Source: Pseudomonas grandcourensis (GTDB taxonomy: Bacteria; Pseudomonadota; Gammaproteobacteria; Pseudomonadales; Pseudomonadaceae). From it: a DNA stretch of 64,000 bases. Shown here piece by piece: positions 46,836-55,333 of the stretch. The position numbers and the translations under genes were made by a program. Within the stretch, counting starts at the first letter, position 1. The number at the start of each line of letters is the position of its first letter. The DNA lies in NCBI RefSeq assembly GCF_039909015.1, contig NZ_CP150919.1:6238501-6302500 (forward strand), read 5' to 3'. Under the pieces are notes generated by a model. That model saw only the letters and a program-made list of their open reading frames with translations. It did not search any database and was not told where the DNA came from.

Positions 46836-48056
46836 TTAAGCCGCATCGCGCTTGGCGTCGTTGCGGTAAGCCTCTACCGCCTCGATCAAGGCTTGAAGAA
46901 TCTCCGCACTCTCGCCGATCACCGAGAGGTCAGCGCGCTTGATCATGTCGCAGCCAGGGTCGAGGTTGATCGCCACCACCTTGTCGCAGGCACCAATGCC
47001 TTGCAGGTGCTGGATCGCCCCGGAAATCCCCACCGCCACATAGACCCGTGCGGTAACCCAGGTGCCGGACGCGCCGACCTGACGGTCGCGGGCCATGAAG
47101 CCGTCGTCCACCGCCACCCGCGATGCGCCTTCGGTCGCGCCGAGGGCTTCGGCTGTCCTGTGGAAAAGTCCCCAGTCCTTGACCCCGTTGCCGCCGGAGA
47201 AAATGAACTCGGCCTCGGCCATGGGGATCGCCGCCGGGTCCACCGCCACCGCGCCCAGATCTTCGATCCGCGACAGGCTGCGCGCCACGGTTGTGGATAA
47301 CTCCACGGGCAAGGCTTCGTGACGGGTTTCGCTGACCGGTTCGGCGCACTCGGCAGCCGCCAGAATCAAACGCGCCAGCGGCCGGGCGAGGTCTTGCAGA
47401 CCCGCGCCGGCGCGGCCGATGCACTCATGATCCTTGACCTGCCAGACCCGCGTGGCCGGGCGCTCGCCCAGTGCCGCGGCAAAACGTCGGCCGAGTTCGC
47501 CGCCGCCACTGCGGCTGTCCGGCAGCAACCAGTGACGCGGGCTGAACTGGTTATCCACAGCCCGCAGGCCCTGGACCCGTTGTTCCGGTGCATAACCGTT
47601 GAACTCTTCACCTTCAAGCACCAGCAGACGGTCGACGCCTGCCGTGGCGAAAGCGTTTTCCTTGTGTTCGCCGAACACCACGGCCAGCACTGCGCCGTCC
47701 TTGCCGGCCAATTGATGGGCCAGGCCCAAGAGGTCGCGGTCGTGGCTGCTCAAACGACCACCGACCATGTCCGGCACCACACTGATGTAAAACGCCGGTG
47801 CGGCCACCTGATGCAGCGGCAATTGCACTTCAACCGCCGCTGAGCGTTTGGTCGCCCCGCCCTGTTGAGCGCCGCTGCGGTCGATGCGTTTGATGCCGTT
47901 GGGGCCGATAAAGCCAATGCCATGGGGATTCTTGCGGATGACGCCGTTAGGCCCCATCCAGCTGTGTTGCGCCGGTTGCATCGCCGCGTGCAGCGGGTGC
48001 AGACGGTTGCGGGCAATCCATTCGGCCCGAGGGTCGCGGCGGATAATGTCGCTCAT
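46836..48056 (-). CDS. etfA: Electron transfer flavoprotein alpha subunit of the dimethylglycine system
   Basis: The 406-residue FAD-binding alpha subunit has an extended N-terminus (RAEWIARNRLHPLHAAMQPA, MGPNGVIRKNPHGIGFIGPN) not found in housekeeping EtfA. The ETF-alpha FAD domain follows: EAEFIFSGGNGVKDWGLF, RQVGASGTWVTARVYVAVGI and SGAIQHLQGIGACDKVVAIN. The start shares one base with the dgcB stop, so the two are coupled. Two DnaA-box-like TTATCCAC sites fall inside the gene, probably by chance. Confidence 0.92.
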   Translation of the reverse strand: MSDIIRRDPRAEWIARNRLHPLHAAMQPAQHSWMGPNGVIRKNPHGIGFIGPNGIKRIDRSGAQQGGATKRSAAVEVQLPLHQVAAPAFYISVVPDMVGGRLSSHDRDLLGLAHQLAGKDGAVLAVVFGEHKENAFATAGVDRLLVLEGEEFNGYAPEQRVQGLRAVDNQFSPRHWLLPDSRSGGGELGRRFAAALGERPATRVWQVKDHECIGRAGAGLQDLARPLARLILAAAECAEPVSETRHEALPVELSTTVARSLSRIEDLGAVAVDPAAIPMAEAEFIFSGGNGVKDWGLFHRTAEALGATEGASRVAVDDGFMARDRQVGASGTWVTARVYVAVGISGAIQHLQGIGACDKVVAINLDPGCDMIKRADLSVIGESAEILQALIEAVEAYRNDAKRDAA

Positions 48057-50005
48057 CAGTGCACCTCCGCGGTTTCACGTTGGGCCGGAGCAGCCGGTTT
48101 GTTTGGCGTTGCGTCTTCGAGCAACGCGTCGGCCACCAGCTCGGCAATGTCCTTGATCATCGGCCGGGGTTCGACCACGCCTTCGAGCATGGCGGTGCAT
48201 TGTGGACAACCCACCGCCACCAGTTCGGCGCCGGTTTCGCGGATGTCTTCCATGCGCATGTCAGGGATGCGTTGCTTGCCGGGAATGTCGGTGATCGGCG
48301 CGCCGCCACCACCGCCGCAGCAGCGCGAACGGAAGCCGGAGCGTTCCATCTCTTTCACTTCAATCCCGAGGGCGCGCAATACCTGACGCGGCGCCTCGTA
48401 TTCGCCGTTGTAGCGGCCGAGGTAGCACGGGTCATGGTAGGTCACGCTGTCGCCTTTGTGCTGACCGAGATTGAGCGCGCCAGCATCGATGATTTCTGCC
48501 ATGTAGGTGCTGTGATGCTGCACCAGGTAGTTGCCATTGAAAGCGCCGTACTCGTTTTTCAGCACGTGGAAACTGTGCGGATCGCAGGTGACGATGCGGT
48601 TGAAACTGTATTTGGCCAGGGTCTGGATGTTGCGCTTGGCCAACAGCTGGAAGGTCGCTTCGTCGCCCAGGCGCCGGGCCACGTCACCGCTGTCGCGCTC
48701 TTCGAGGCCGAGCACGGCGAAGTCGATCTTCGCCGCCTTGAGCACTTTGACGAACGCGCGCAGTGTGCGCTGGTTGCGCATGTCGAAGGCACCGTCGCCA
48801 ACCCAGAACAGCACGTCGGTGGATTTCTTTTCACTGAGCAGGTTGAGGTTCAGGTCAGCCGCCCAGTTCATCCGCCCGCCCGGCGCGAAGCCGCCCGGGT
48901 TGTCGGTAGCGATCAGGTTTTCCAGGACTTCGGCACCCTTGTTCGGGGTCGCGCCTTTTTCCAGGGTCAGATGGCGGCGCATGTCGACGATGGCATCGAC
49001 GTGCTCGATCATCATCGGGCATTCCTCGACGCAGGCGCGGCAGGTGGTGCATGACCACAGGGTCTCGGCGTCCACCAGACCGTTGACGATCGGTTGATGT
49101 GGGTTCCCTGAATGCTCGCCAATAGCCTTGCCCGGATATGGGCTGCCAGCGAATTTTGCATCGGTGCCACCGGCCAGGCCGACGACCATGTCCTGAATCA
49201 GTTTTTTCGGGTTCAGCGGCTGGCCGGCAGCGAAGGCCGGGCACGCCGCTTCGCATTTACCGCACTGCACGCAGGCGTCGAAGCCGAGCAATTGGTTCCA
49301 GGTGAAATCCTTGGGTTTTTCCACGCCCAGTGGCGCGGTCGGATCGTTCAAGTCCAGAGGCTTGAGGCCCGTAGAACGACCGCCACCGAAGCGTTCGGCG
49401 CGTCGGTGCCAGGCCAGGTGCAGCGCACCGGCGAAGGCGTGCTTCATCGGCCCGCCCCAGGTCATGCCGAAGAACAATTCCGACACGCCCCACAACACGC
49501 CAACCCCGAGAATCGCCGCCAACAGCCAGCCACCGAAGTTTTCCGGGAGGATCCCGGCCACCGGCAGGGTCAACAGGAAGAACGAGACCGAGAACGCCAG
49601 CAGGCTTTTCGGCAGGCGCATCCACGGGCCTTTCGACAGGCGCGACGGCGGATTGCGCCGACGCAGGTAAACAAAGATCGCGCCGAGGAACATCACCGCT
49701 GTCATCAGCAGCAGCGCATAGCCGAGGAAGCGGTTATGCAGGCCGAAACCATGCACCAGAATCGCCAGCACGATGGACGCCACCGCACCGCCAGCCGTAG
49801 CGACGTGGGTGTTGGCAATGTATTTGTCCCGCGCGACCACATGGTGCAAGTCGACCATGTAGCGCTTGGGCATGGCAAACAGGCCGCCGATCAGGTCGAC
49901 TTTCGAAGCCCGGCCCCGGCGCCACATGGCCACCCGCCGCAACGCGCCCAGGACACCAAGGCCAAGGGCGGCGAACAACAGGATTGGAAGAAGGGTGTTC
50001 AACAT
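48056..50005 (-). CDS. dgcB: Dimethylglycine catabolism iron-sulfur membrane subunit
   Basis: DgcB is the partner of the flavoprotein DgcA in demethylating dimethylglycine to sarcosine and probably links it to the ETF and respiratory chain. The 649-residue protein has several N-terminal membrane helices (LLPILLFAALGLGVLGAL, GFGLHNRFLGYALLLMTAVM). Two 4Fe-4S motifs follow (CVQCGKCEAACPAF and CTTCRACVEECPMM), then heterodisulfide-reductase-like CCG domains (DPCYLGRYNGEYEAPRQVL, RSRCCGGGGGAP; a second near CPQCTAMLE). It lies 221 bp after dgcA across a REPIN. Confidence 0.94.
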   Translation of the reverse strand: MLNTLLPILLFAALGLGVLGALRRVAMWRRGRASKVDLIGGLFAMPKRYMVDLHHVVARDKYIANTHVATAGGAVASIVLAILVHGFGLHNRFLGYALLLMTAVMFLGAIFVYLRRRNPPSRLSKGPWMRLPKSLLAFSVSFFLLTLPVAGILPENFGGWLLAAILGVGVLWGVSELFFGMTWGGPMKHAFAGALHLAWHRRAERFGGGRSTGLKPLDLNDPTAPLGVEKPKDFTWNQLLGFDACVQCGKCEAACPAFAAGQPLNPKKLIQDMVVGLAGGTDAKFAGSPYPGKAIGEHSGNPHQPIVNGLVDAETLWSCTTCRACVEECPMMIEHVDAIVDMRRHLTLEKGATPNKGAEVLENLIATDNPGGFAPGGRMNWAADLNLNLLSEKKSTDVLFWVGDGAFDMRNQRTLRAFVKVLKAAKIDFAVLGLEERDSGDVARRLGDEATFQLLAKRNIQTLAKYSFNRIVTCDPHSFHVLKNEYGAFNGNYLVQHHSTYMAEIIDAGALNLGQHKGDSVTYHDPCYLGRYNGEYEAPRQVLRALGIEVKEMERSGFRSRCCGGGGGAPITDIPGKQRIPDMRMEDIRETGAELVAVGCPQCTAMLEGVVEPRPMIKDIAELVADALLEDATPNKPAAPAQRETAEVH

Positions 50006-50073
50006 GGTGAAGCTCCCAAAGACCTCGGGTCTTGCAAGGGTTCATGTGCTTGCCGTTAAAGGCCTGACACCGA

Positions 50074-50209
50074 CCTGTGGCGAGGGGGCTTGCCCCCGTT
50101 CGGCTGCGTAGCAGTCGTAAATCGGTCAAATGCATTTTTACTGACAGACCGCATTGACTGATTTTGGGGCCGCTTCGCAGCCCAACGGGGGCAAGCCCCC
50201 TCGCCACAG
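50074..50209. repeat. REPIN, family B, between dgcA and dgcB
   Basis: CCTGTGGCGAGGGGGCTTGC and inverted GCAAGCCCCCTCGCCACAG lie inside the dgc operon. Confidence 0.9.
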
Positions 50210-50226
50210 TGATGGTGGTGATGCCG

Positions 50227-52287
50227 TTAGAAATCCTTGCAGAGCCGCAGCGCGTCATAGATGGCGGCGTGTGTATTACGCTGGGCCACGCAGTCGCCGA
50301 TGCGGAACAGCAAGTAGCCGTCGCCCGCCTGGCTCAGCGATGGCTGCGGCTTGATCGCGAACAAGGCTTCGATGTCCATCTGGCCTTTGTTGCGCGAGCC
50401 TTCCTTCAGCGAGTAGTAGATTTCTTCGTCCGGACGCACGCCGTTTTCCACCACCACCTGGTCGACCACCCGCTCCTCTTTGGCGCCGGTGTATTCGTTT
50501 TCCAGCACTGCCACCAGCTTGTCGCCTTCGCGGTAGACCTTCTCCAGCATCATGTCGCCGGTCATGATCACTTCTTTGGGGTACATGCTGCGGTAGTAAG
50601 TCGGGAACGACGTACCGCCGATGGCCACACCCGGCTTGATGTCGTCGGTGACGATCTCGACCTGGCTGCCCTTGTCGGCGAGGAAGTCGGCCGTCGACAT
50701 CCCGGTGAACTCGCAAATGGTGTCGTAGACCAGCACGTTCTTGCCCGGTGCGACCTTGCCGTCGAGGATGTCCCAGCTGCTGACGACCAGGCCTTCAGCC
50801 GCACCCCAGTGTTCGTTCTGTTCCAGGAACGGATGACCGCCGACGGCGAGCACCACCACGTCTGGACGCAAGTCGAGAATGGTTGCTGCATCGGCCGCCA
50901 CGCCCAGGCGCAGGTCAACTTTCAAACGCGCCAATTCCAGTTGGAACCAGCGGGTGATACCGGCGATCTGGTCCCGTTGCGGGGCTTTCGATGCGGTAGT
51001 GATCTGCCCACCGATGAATTCTTTCTTCTCGAACAGGGTCACGTCGTGGCCGCGTTCGGCTGATACACGAGCAGCTTCCATCCCGGCCGGGCCGGCACCG
51101 ACCACCACTACCTTGCGTTTGATGCCGGTGGTTTTCTCGATGATGTGCGGCACGCCCATGTATTCACGGGAGGTCGCGGCGTTCTGGATGCAAAGTACGT
51201 CCAGACCCTGGTACTGACGGTCGATGCAATAGTTGGCGCCGACGCACTGTTTGATCTGGTCGACCTGGCCCATCTTGATCTTGGCGATCAGGTGCGGGTC
51301 GGCGATGTGAGCGCGGGTCATGCCGACCATGTCGACGTAGCCGCCCTCCAGGATACGGGTCGCCTGGTTCGGATCCTTGATGTTCTGCGCGTGCAGCACA
51401 GGCGCCTTGACCACTTCCTTGATACCGGCCGCCAGATGCAGGAACGGCTCCGGTGGATAACTCATGTTCGGGATAACGTTGGCCAGGGTGTTGTGGGTGT
51501 CGCAACCCGAGCCGACCACACCGATGAAGTCGATCATGCCGGTGTCGTCGTAGTACTTGGCGATCTGCTTCATGTCCTCATGGGACAAGCCATCCGGGTG
51601 GAATTCATCACCGCACAGACGGATGCCGACGCAGAAATCCGGACCGACTTCCTTGCGCACAGCCTTGATCACTTCCAGGCCGAAACGCATGCGGTTCTCG
51701 AAGCTGCCGCCCCATTCGTCGGTACGCTTGTTGACCCGCGGGCTCCAGAACTGGTCGATCATGTGCTGGTGCACGGCCGACAGTTCGACGCCGTCCAGGC
51801 CACCGGCCTTGGCCCGCGCCGCAGCAGTGGCGTAGTTGCCGATCACGCGCCAGATTTCTTCCGGCTCGATGGTCTTGCAGGTCGCACGGTGCACCGGTTC
51901 ACGGATGCCCGACGGCGACAGCAGGGTTGGCCAGTGCTCGCCGTCCCAACGCGAGCGTCGGCCCATGTGGGTAATCTGGATCATGATCTTGGCGCCATGC
52001 TTGTGCATGGCATCGGCCAGGTTCTGGAAGTGCGGAATGATCCGGTCATCCGCCAGGTTCACCGACTTCCACCACCCTTGCGGGCTGTCGATGGCCACGC
52101 TGGAGGAGCCGCCGCAAATCGCCAGGCCGATCCCGCCCTTGGCTTTCTCTTCGTAATACTTGACGTACCGGTCGGTGGTCATGCCGCCGTCGGTGGCATA
52201 GACCTCAGCGTGCGCGGTGCTGAGCACGCGGTTGCGGATGGTCAGTTTGCCGATCTGGATCGGCTGGAACATTGCTTCGAAAGCCAT
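50227..52287 (-). CDS. dgcA: Dimethylglycine demethylase, flavin subunit
   Basis: DgcA oxidatively demethylates dimethylglycine to sarcosine. The 686-residue protein is of the old-yellow-enzyme/trimethylamine-dehydrogenase type. An FMN TIM barrel spans about residues 5-370 (RNRVLSTAHAEVYATDG, IQITHMGRRSRWDGEHWPT, GLDGVELSAVHQHMIDQFWS). A 4Fe-4S motif CVGANYCIDRQYQGLDVLC follows, and then an FAD/NAD domain (VVVVGAGPAGMEAARVSAER). Length matches the Pseudomonas protein. The plus-strand frame across this and the next genes is a shadow. Confidence 0.95.
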   Translation of the reverse strand: MAFEAMFQPIQIGKLTIRNRVLSTAHAEVYATDGGMTTDRYVKYYEEKAKGGIGLAICGGSSSVAIDSPQGWWKSVNLADDRIIPHFQNLADAMHKHGAKIMIQITHMGRRSRWDGEHWPTLLSPSGIREPVHRATCKTIEPEEIWRVIGNYATAAARAKAGGLDGVELSAVHQHMIDQFWSPRVNKRTDEWGGSFENRMRFGLEVIKAVRKEVGPDFCVGIRLCGDEFHPDGLSHEDMKQIAKYYDDTGMIDFIGVVGSGCDTHNTLANVIPNMSYPPEPFLHLAAGIKEVVKAPVLHAQNIKDPNQATRILEGGYVDMVGMTRAHIADPHLIAKIKMGQVDQIKQCVGANYCIDRQYQGLDVLCIQNAATSREYMGVPHIIEKTTGIKRKVVVVGAGPAGMEAARVSAERGHDVTLFEKKEFIGGQITTASKAPQRDQIAGITRWFQLELARLKVDLRLGVAADAATILDLRPDVVVLAVGGHPFLEQNEHWGAAEGLVVSSWDILDGKVAPGKNVLVYDTICEFTGMSTADFLADKGSQVEIVTDDIKPGVAIGGTSFPTYYRSMYPKEVIMTGDMMLEKVYREGDKLVAVLENEYTGAKEERVVDQVVVENGVRPDEEIYYSLKEGSRNKGQMDIEALFAIKPQPSLSQAGDGYLLFRIGDCVAQRNTHAAIYDALRLCKDF

Positions 52288-52302
52288 GGCGGGTTCCTCG
52301 AC

Positions 52303-52833
52303 TTACAACGGCTTGACGGTGAACAAGCCGTCTTCGTGGCCCTCTTCGGAGCCACCGTAGACTTGCTCGGCCACGGTGCGGATCTTGCTGCCGCGAGCGG
52401 CGAGGATCTGGTCCATGGCCCCTGCAAACCAGCCAGTGAACATGTAGTCGACCTTGCGTCCGACCTTGCCGTACACGTAGACGAATGCCGAGTGTTCGAG
52501 CTTGACGCTGGCGGTGCCTTTGTCGAGGTCGATGTCCTGGGTCTTGAACAGGCCCCAGCCGCGCTGCGACAGGCGCTTCATGTAGTGCTCGAACACCGCG
52601 ACGCCTTCCAGGCCGTGGCATTCGGCTTCTTTTTCACACCAGTGCCAGGCGGACTTGTAGCCGGCCTTGTAGAGGATTTCAGCATAGGCTTCAGCGCCCA
52701 GCACTTCCTCGATGCCCATGTGATTGTTGACAAAGAAATGGCGCGGCACGTACAGCATCGGCAGGGCGTCGGAGGTCCAGACACCGGTTTCGCTGTCGAC
52801 TTCGATTGGCAATTGCGGGGCGATCTTGGCCAT
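52303..52833 (-). CDS. DUF5943 protein of the dimethylglycine operon
   Basis: This 176-residue cytosolic protein sits 15 bp upstream of dgcA and is clearly co-transcribed. It contains MLYVPRHFFVNNHMGIEEVL, AWHWCEKEAECHGLEGVAVF and SAFVYVYGKVGRKVDYMFTG. The fold resembles small-ligand 4-vinyl-reductase (V4R) domains, but catalytic residues are not obvious. P. aeruginosa has a homolog at the same place. Its role is not established; assembly or stability of DgcAB, or sensing of a methylated amine, are possibilities. Confidence 0.85.
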   Translation of the reverse strand: MAKIAPQLPIEVDSETGVWTSDALPMLYVPRHFFVNNHMGIEEVLGAEAYAEILYKAGYKSAWHWCEKEAECHGLEGVAVFEHYMKRLSQRGWGLFKTQDIDLDKGTASVKLEHSAFVYVYGKVGRKVDYMFTGWFAGAMDQILAARGSKIRTVAEQVYGGSEEGHEDGLFTVKPL

Positions 52834-52911
52834 GGAAACTTAACTCCAGAAAATTCGTTGTGTTGCCCGCTGCACGGACGGCAGCGGGAAAGGATTCAGA
52901 GATGCGGCGGC

Positions 52912-53889
52912 TTACTCGCCCCAAACGTCCTTGAGGACGTTCACCCAGTTCTCGCCCATGATCTTGCGCACCACGCGCTCGGAGTGGCCGCGCTTGAGCA
53001 ACGTCTCGGTCAGGTTCGGGAACTCGCCCACGGTGCGGATGCCCAGCGGGTTGATGATCTTGCCGAAGCTGGTCAAGCGGCGGGCGTAGCCCTTGTCGTG
53101 GGTCAGGTATTCGAAGAAGTCCTGGCCGTGGCCTTGGGTGAAGTCGGTGCCGATGCCGATGGCGTCTTCGCCGACGATGTTCATCACGTACTCGATGGCT
53201 TCGGCGTAGTCGTCGATGGTCGAGTCGATACCCTTGGCCAGGAACGGCGCGAACATGGTCACGCCGACAAAACCACCGTGGTCGGCAATGAACTTGAGCT
53301 CTTCATCGGACTTGTTGCGCGGGTGCTCCTTGAGCCCCGACGGCAAGCAGTGGGAGTAGCAGACCGGCTTCTTCGATTCGAGGATGACTTCTTCGGAAGT
53401 CTTGGAGCCGACGTGGGACAGGTCGCACATCACGCCAGCCCGGTTCATCTCGGCGACGATTTCGCGACCGAAGCCCGACAGGCCGCCGTCACGCTCGTAG
53501 CAGCCGGTGCCCACCAGGTTCTGGGTGTTGTAGCACATCTGCACGATGCCGACGCCCAGCTGCTTGAAGACTTCGACATAGCCGATCTGGTCTTCAAAGG
53601 CGTGGGCATTCTGGAAGCCGAAAAGGATGCCGGTCTTGCCCTGCTCCTTGGCTTTACGGATGTCGGCGGTGGTGCGGACCGGAATCACCAGGTCGCTGTT
53701 CTCGCGGATCAGCTTCTGGCTGGCGGCGATGTTATTGACGGTGGCCTGAAAGCCCTCCCACACCGACACGGTGCAGTTGGCTGCGGTCAAACCGCCCTTG
53801 CGCATGTCTTCGAACAGTTCACGGTTCCACTTGGCAATAATCAGCCCGTCGATAACGATGCTGTCGGCGTGCAATTCGGCTGGGCTCAT
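52912..53889 (-). CDS. Membrane-dipeptidase (M19) fold protein lacking canonical metal ligands
   Basis: The 325-residue protein has the M19 barrel: DLSHVGSKTSEEVILESKKP (His159), VCYSHCLPSGLKEHPRN (His180), GIGTDFTQGHGQDFFEY (Asp249). The first metal pair, His-x-Asp after VIDG in active enzymes, is Leu16-x-Ile18 here (VIDGLIIAK). The bridging Glu of GxEGGH is Gln93 in FGFQNAH. An ordinary binuclear zinc dipeptidase is therefore unlikely. It may bind a substrate or use another metal set. It begins at 53889 behind GGGGACAGCCTG. It is first in the dgc operon and keeps this place in P. aeruginosa as I recall. Confidence 0.88.
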   Translation of the reverse strand: MSPAELHADSIVIDGLIIAKWNRELFEDMRKGGLTAANCTVSVWEGFQATVNNIAASQKLIRENSDLVIPVRTTADIRKAKEQGKTGILFGFQNAHAFEDQIGYVEVFKQLGVGIVQMCYNTQNLVGTGCYERDGGLSGFGREIVAEMNRAGVMCDLSHVGSKTSEEVILESKKPVCYSHCLPSGLKEHPRNKSDEELKFIADHGGFVGVTMFAPFLAKGIDSTIDDYAEAIEYVMNIVGEDAIGIGTDFTQGHGQDFFEYLTHDKGYARRLTSFGKIINPLGIRTVGEFPNLTETLLKRGHSERVVRKIMGENWVNVLKDVWGE

Positions 53890-54124
53890 CAGGCTGTCCC
53901 CTATTAGCGATTCATGCGCCGAATCGTCTGCCGGCGCTTTGGGGCCAGCATATGCCTGAGCACCGGGGCAGCCGGGTGCAAAAACGACAGGGGGTTTGCC
54001 GAAAGCGTCAATCCGCGACAAAGGGTCGTCGCCAGGCACAATCACCGACCTGTTCAAGGCCCTCGGCTTGGGCCAGAATTCGCCGCATCACTGGATGCTT
54101 CACTGGACAAGAGCGGCGACGATA

Positions 54125-54526
54125 ATGAAATCGATCATTCTGGCAATGGCACTGATTGCGACCGGCGTACACGCAGCGGAGGTGTCCGACGACAACCCGT
54201 GCGACAAAGTCGAAAACGACGTCCAGACCCTGGAATGCTCGGCCTTCAGCAAAACCACCGCCGAAGACCTGCTAAAGGAGAACCTCCAGGGCCTGTCCGA
54301 GCGCATGCAGTCGCAGTACGGCAAAACCCCGTCGCAACTGGCCGACATCACCGCCAAGATCAAAGCCGCCCAACAGCAATGGCTGAAGACCCGCGACGCC
54401 GATTGCGCTGTAGAAGCCTTCCCGGCCACCAGTGGCAGCAAGGCGTTCACCATTGCCCAGAACGATTGTGTGGCGCGGATGAGCGACGAGCGGTCGGAGT
54501 TTTTGGAGTCGATTGGGCAGGAGTAG
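54125..54526 (+). CDS. LprI-type (DUF1311) periplasmic protein
   Basis: The 133-residue protein has a signal peptide (MKSIILAMALIATGVHAAEV). A DUF1311/LprI N-terminal domain follows, with disulfide-forming Cys residues in NPCDKVENDVQTLECSAF, RDADCAVEA and NDCVARM and the helical KIKAAQQQWLKTRDADC. Family members include lysozyme inhibitors. The longer frame from 53996 lacks a signal sequence and is rejected. A hairpin follows the stop. It is alone between the dgc operon and the toxin-antitoxin pair. Confidence 0.85.
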   Translation: MKSIILAMALIATGVHAAEVSDDNPCDKVENDVQTLECSAFSKTTAEDLLKENLQGLSERMQSQYGKTPSQLADITAKIKAAQQQWLKTRDADCAVEAFPATSGSKAFTIAQNDCVARMSDERSEFLESIGQE

Positions 54527-54543
54527 TCCTGAAAATTCCGGTG

Positions 54544-54567
54544 AAAGCTGGAACTGCATCCAGCTTT
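54544..54567 (+). terminator. Hairpin after the LprI-like gene
   Basis: AAAGCTGGA and TCCAGCTTT form a perfect 9-bp stem with a 6-nt loop, 17 bp after the stop. The T-run is only three bases, so termination may be partial. Confidence 0.6.
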
Positions 54568-54693
54568 AAACTGCGGTATCCCTTCTTCCTACAACAAGTT
54601 CTGATCTCGCCTACGCGCATTGCCTGGAAGCCCCAATGTGTGGGTTTTTCACGCAACATCCTGACAATTGTTGTTGATTGGCCACCTGAAAAA

Positions 54694-54731
54694 TATAAGT
54701 AAAGATTCGCAAATCTTATAAAAGACTTATA
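54694..54731. promoter_or_regulatory. Candidate toxin-antitoxin operator
   Basis: AAGATT-CGCA-AATCTT (54702-54717) is a perfect inverted repeat. TATAAGT (54694-54700) and ACTTATA (54725-54731) form a second pair around it. The TATAAG can be a -10 box with TTGTTG 17 bp upstream. Such overlap is typical of autoregulated TA promoters. Confidence 0.6.
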
Positions 54732-54738
54732 TTCTTCC

Positions 54739-54993
54739 ATGAACAGCATCCACTGGACTCGAAAGGCCGTTAAGCAACTCCTGAAATTGCATTCCGTTCA
54801 TCAGGGTCAGGTTCGTGATGCCATCACGGCGCTGGCAGGCATGCCCGATGTAGGCAATGTCAAAGCACTGGTCGGTCATGACTACGCTTATCGACTGCGT
54901 GTCGGTAACTATCGGGTTATGTTTGATTGGGATGGCGCGATCAAAGTGGTCAGTATTCAAGAGGTCAAAAAACGCGATGAACGCACCTACTGA
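54739..54993 (+). CDS. RelE/HigB-family toxin
   Basis: This 84-residue protein is of the RelE/ParE fold: MNSIHWTRKAVKQLLKLHSV, then VKALVGHDYAYRLRVGNYRV and MFDWDGAIKVVSIQEVKKRD. Members of this type (HigB) are ribosome-dependent mRNA endonucleases. It overlaps the start of the antitoxin gene by 17 nt. Toxin-first order is the HigBA arrangement. DNA here and upstream is more AT-rich than the surrounding chromosome. Confidence 0.9.
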   Translation: MNSIHWTRKAVKQLLKLHSVHQGQVRDAITALAGMPDVGNVKALVGHDYAYRLRVGNYRVMFDWDGAIKVVSIQEVKKRDERTY

Positions 54994-55300
54994 CATCCAA
55001 ATCATCAATGACGCCGAAGGTAATCCAGCCTTCGTGGTCATTCCCTATGCACAATACGTGGCGCAGAAAATCGAACCCGACTTGATCCCCCATGAGGTGG
55101 TGAGCCGAATCGTCGATGGCGCTACTCCCATCCGCGCCTGGCGCGAACACTTGAACCTTACCCAGGAAGAAGTGGCCAAACGCATGGGCATCACTCAACC
55201 GGCTTTCGCCCAGCAAGAGACTGTCGCCAAGCCTCGCAAGGCCACCCGCGAGAAGATCGCTGCGGCTTTTGGCATCACCGCCAGTCAGCTTGAACTGTAA
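54977..55300 (+). CDS. HigA/XRE-family antitoxin
   Basis: This 107-residue antitoxin starts MNAPTDIQIINDAEGNPAFV, where the N-terminal part resembles type II antitoxins with a beta strand region. An XRE helix-turn-helix follows at about residues 50-100 (LTQEEVAKRMGITQPAFAQQ, REKIAAAFGITASQLEL). It would neutralise the toxin and repress the shared promoter. Unlike most HTHs of this type, the recognition helix carries Gln-Gln-Glu rather than Ser. A longer upstream start at 54857 lies within the toxin gene and is rejected. Confidence 0.9.
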   Translation: MNAPTDIQIINDAEGNPAFVVIPYAQYVAQKIEPDLIPHEVVSRIVDGATPIRAWREHLNLTQEEVAKRMGITQPAFAQQETVAKPRKATREKIAAAFGITASQLEL

Positions 55301-55333
55301 GCTGCACACCCTCTGTCACTAATGGGATTGAAC

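Noticed and set aside
47285..47560. DnaA-box-like TTATCCAC sites inside etfA
   Set aside because: They lie in coding sequence without the partner motif or the 60-bp spacing of the intergenic repeats.
51145..53907. 920-codon plus-strand open frame across dgcA, DUF5943 and the dipeptidase gene
   Set aside because: It spans three real genes and intergenic gaps; composition is that of an antisense shadow.
54857..54976. Longer antitoxin reading from an upstream ATG
   Set aside because: It would overlap most of the toxin gene; the ATG at 54977 gives the family-like N-terminus and the usual short overlap.
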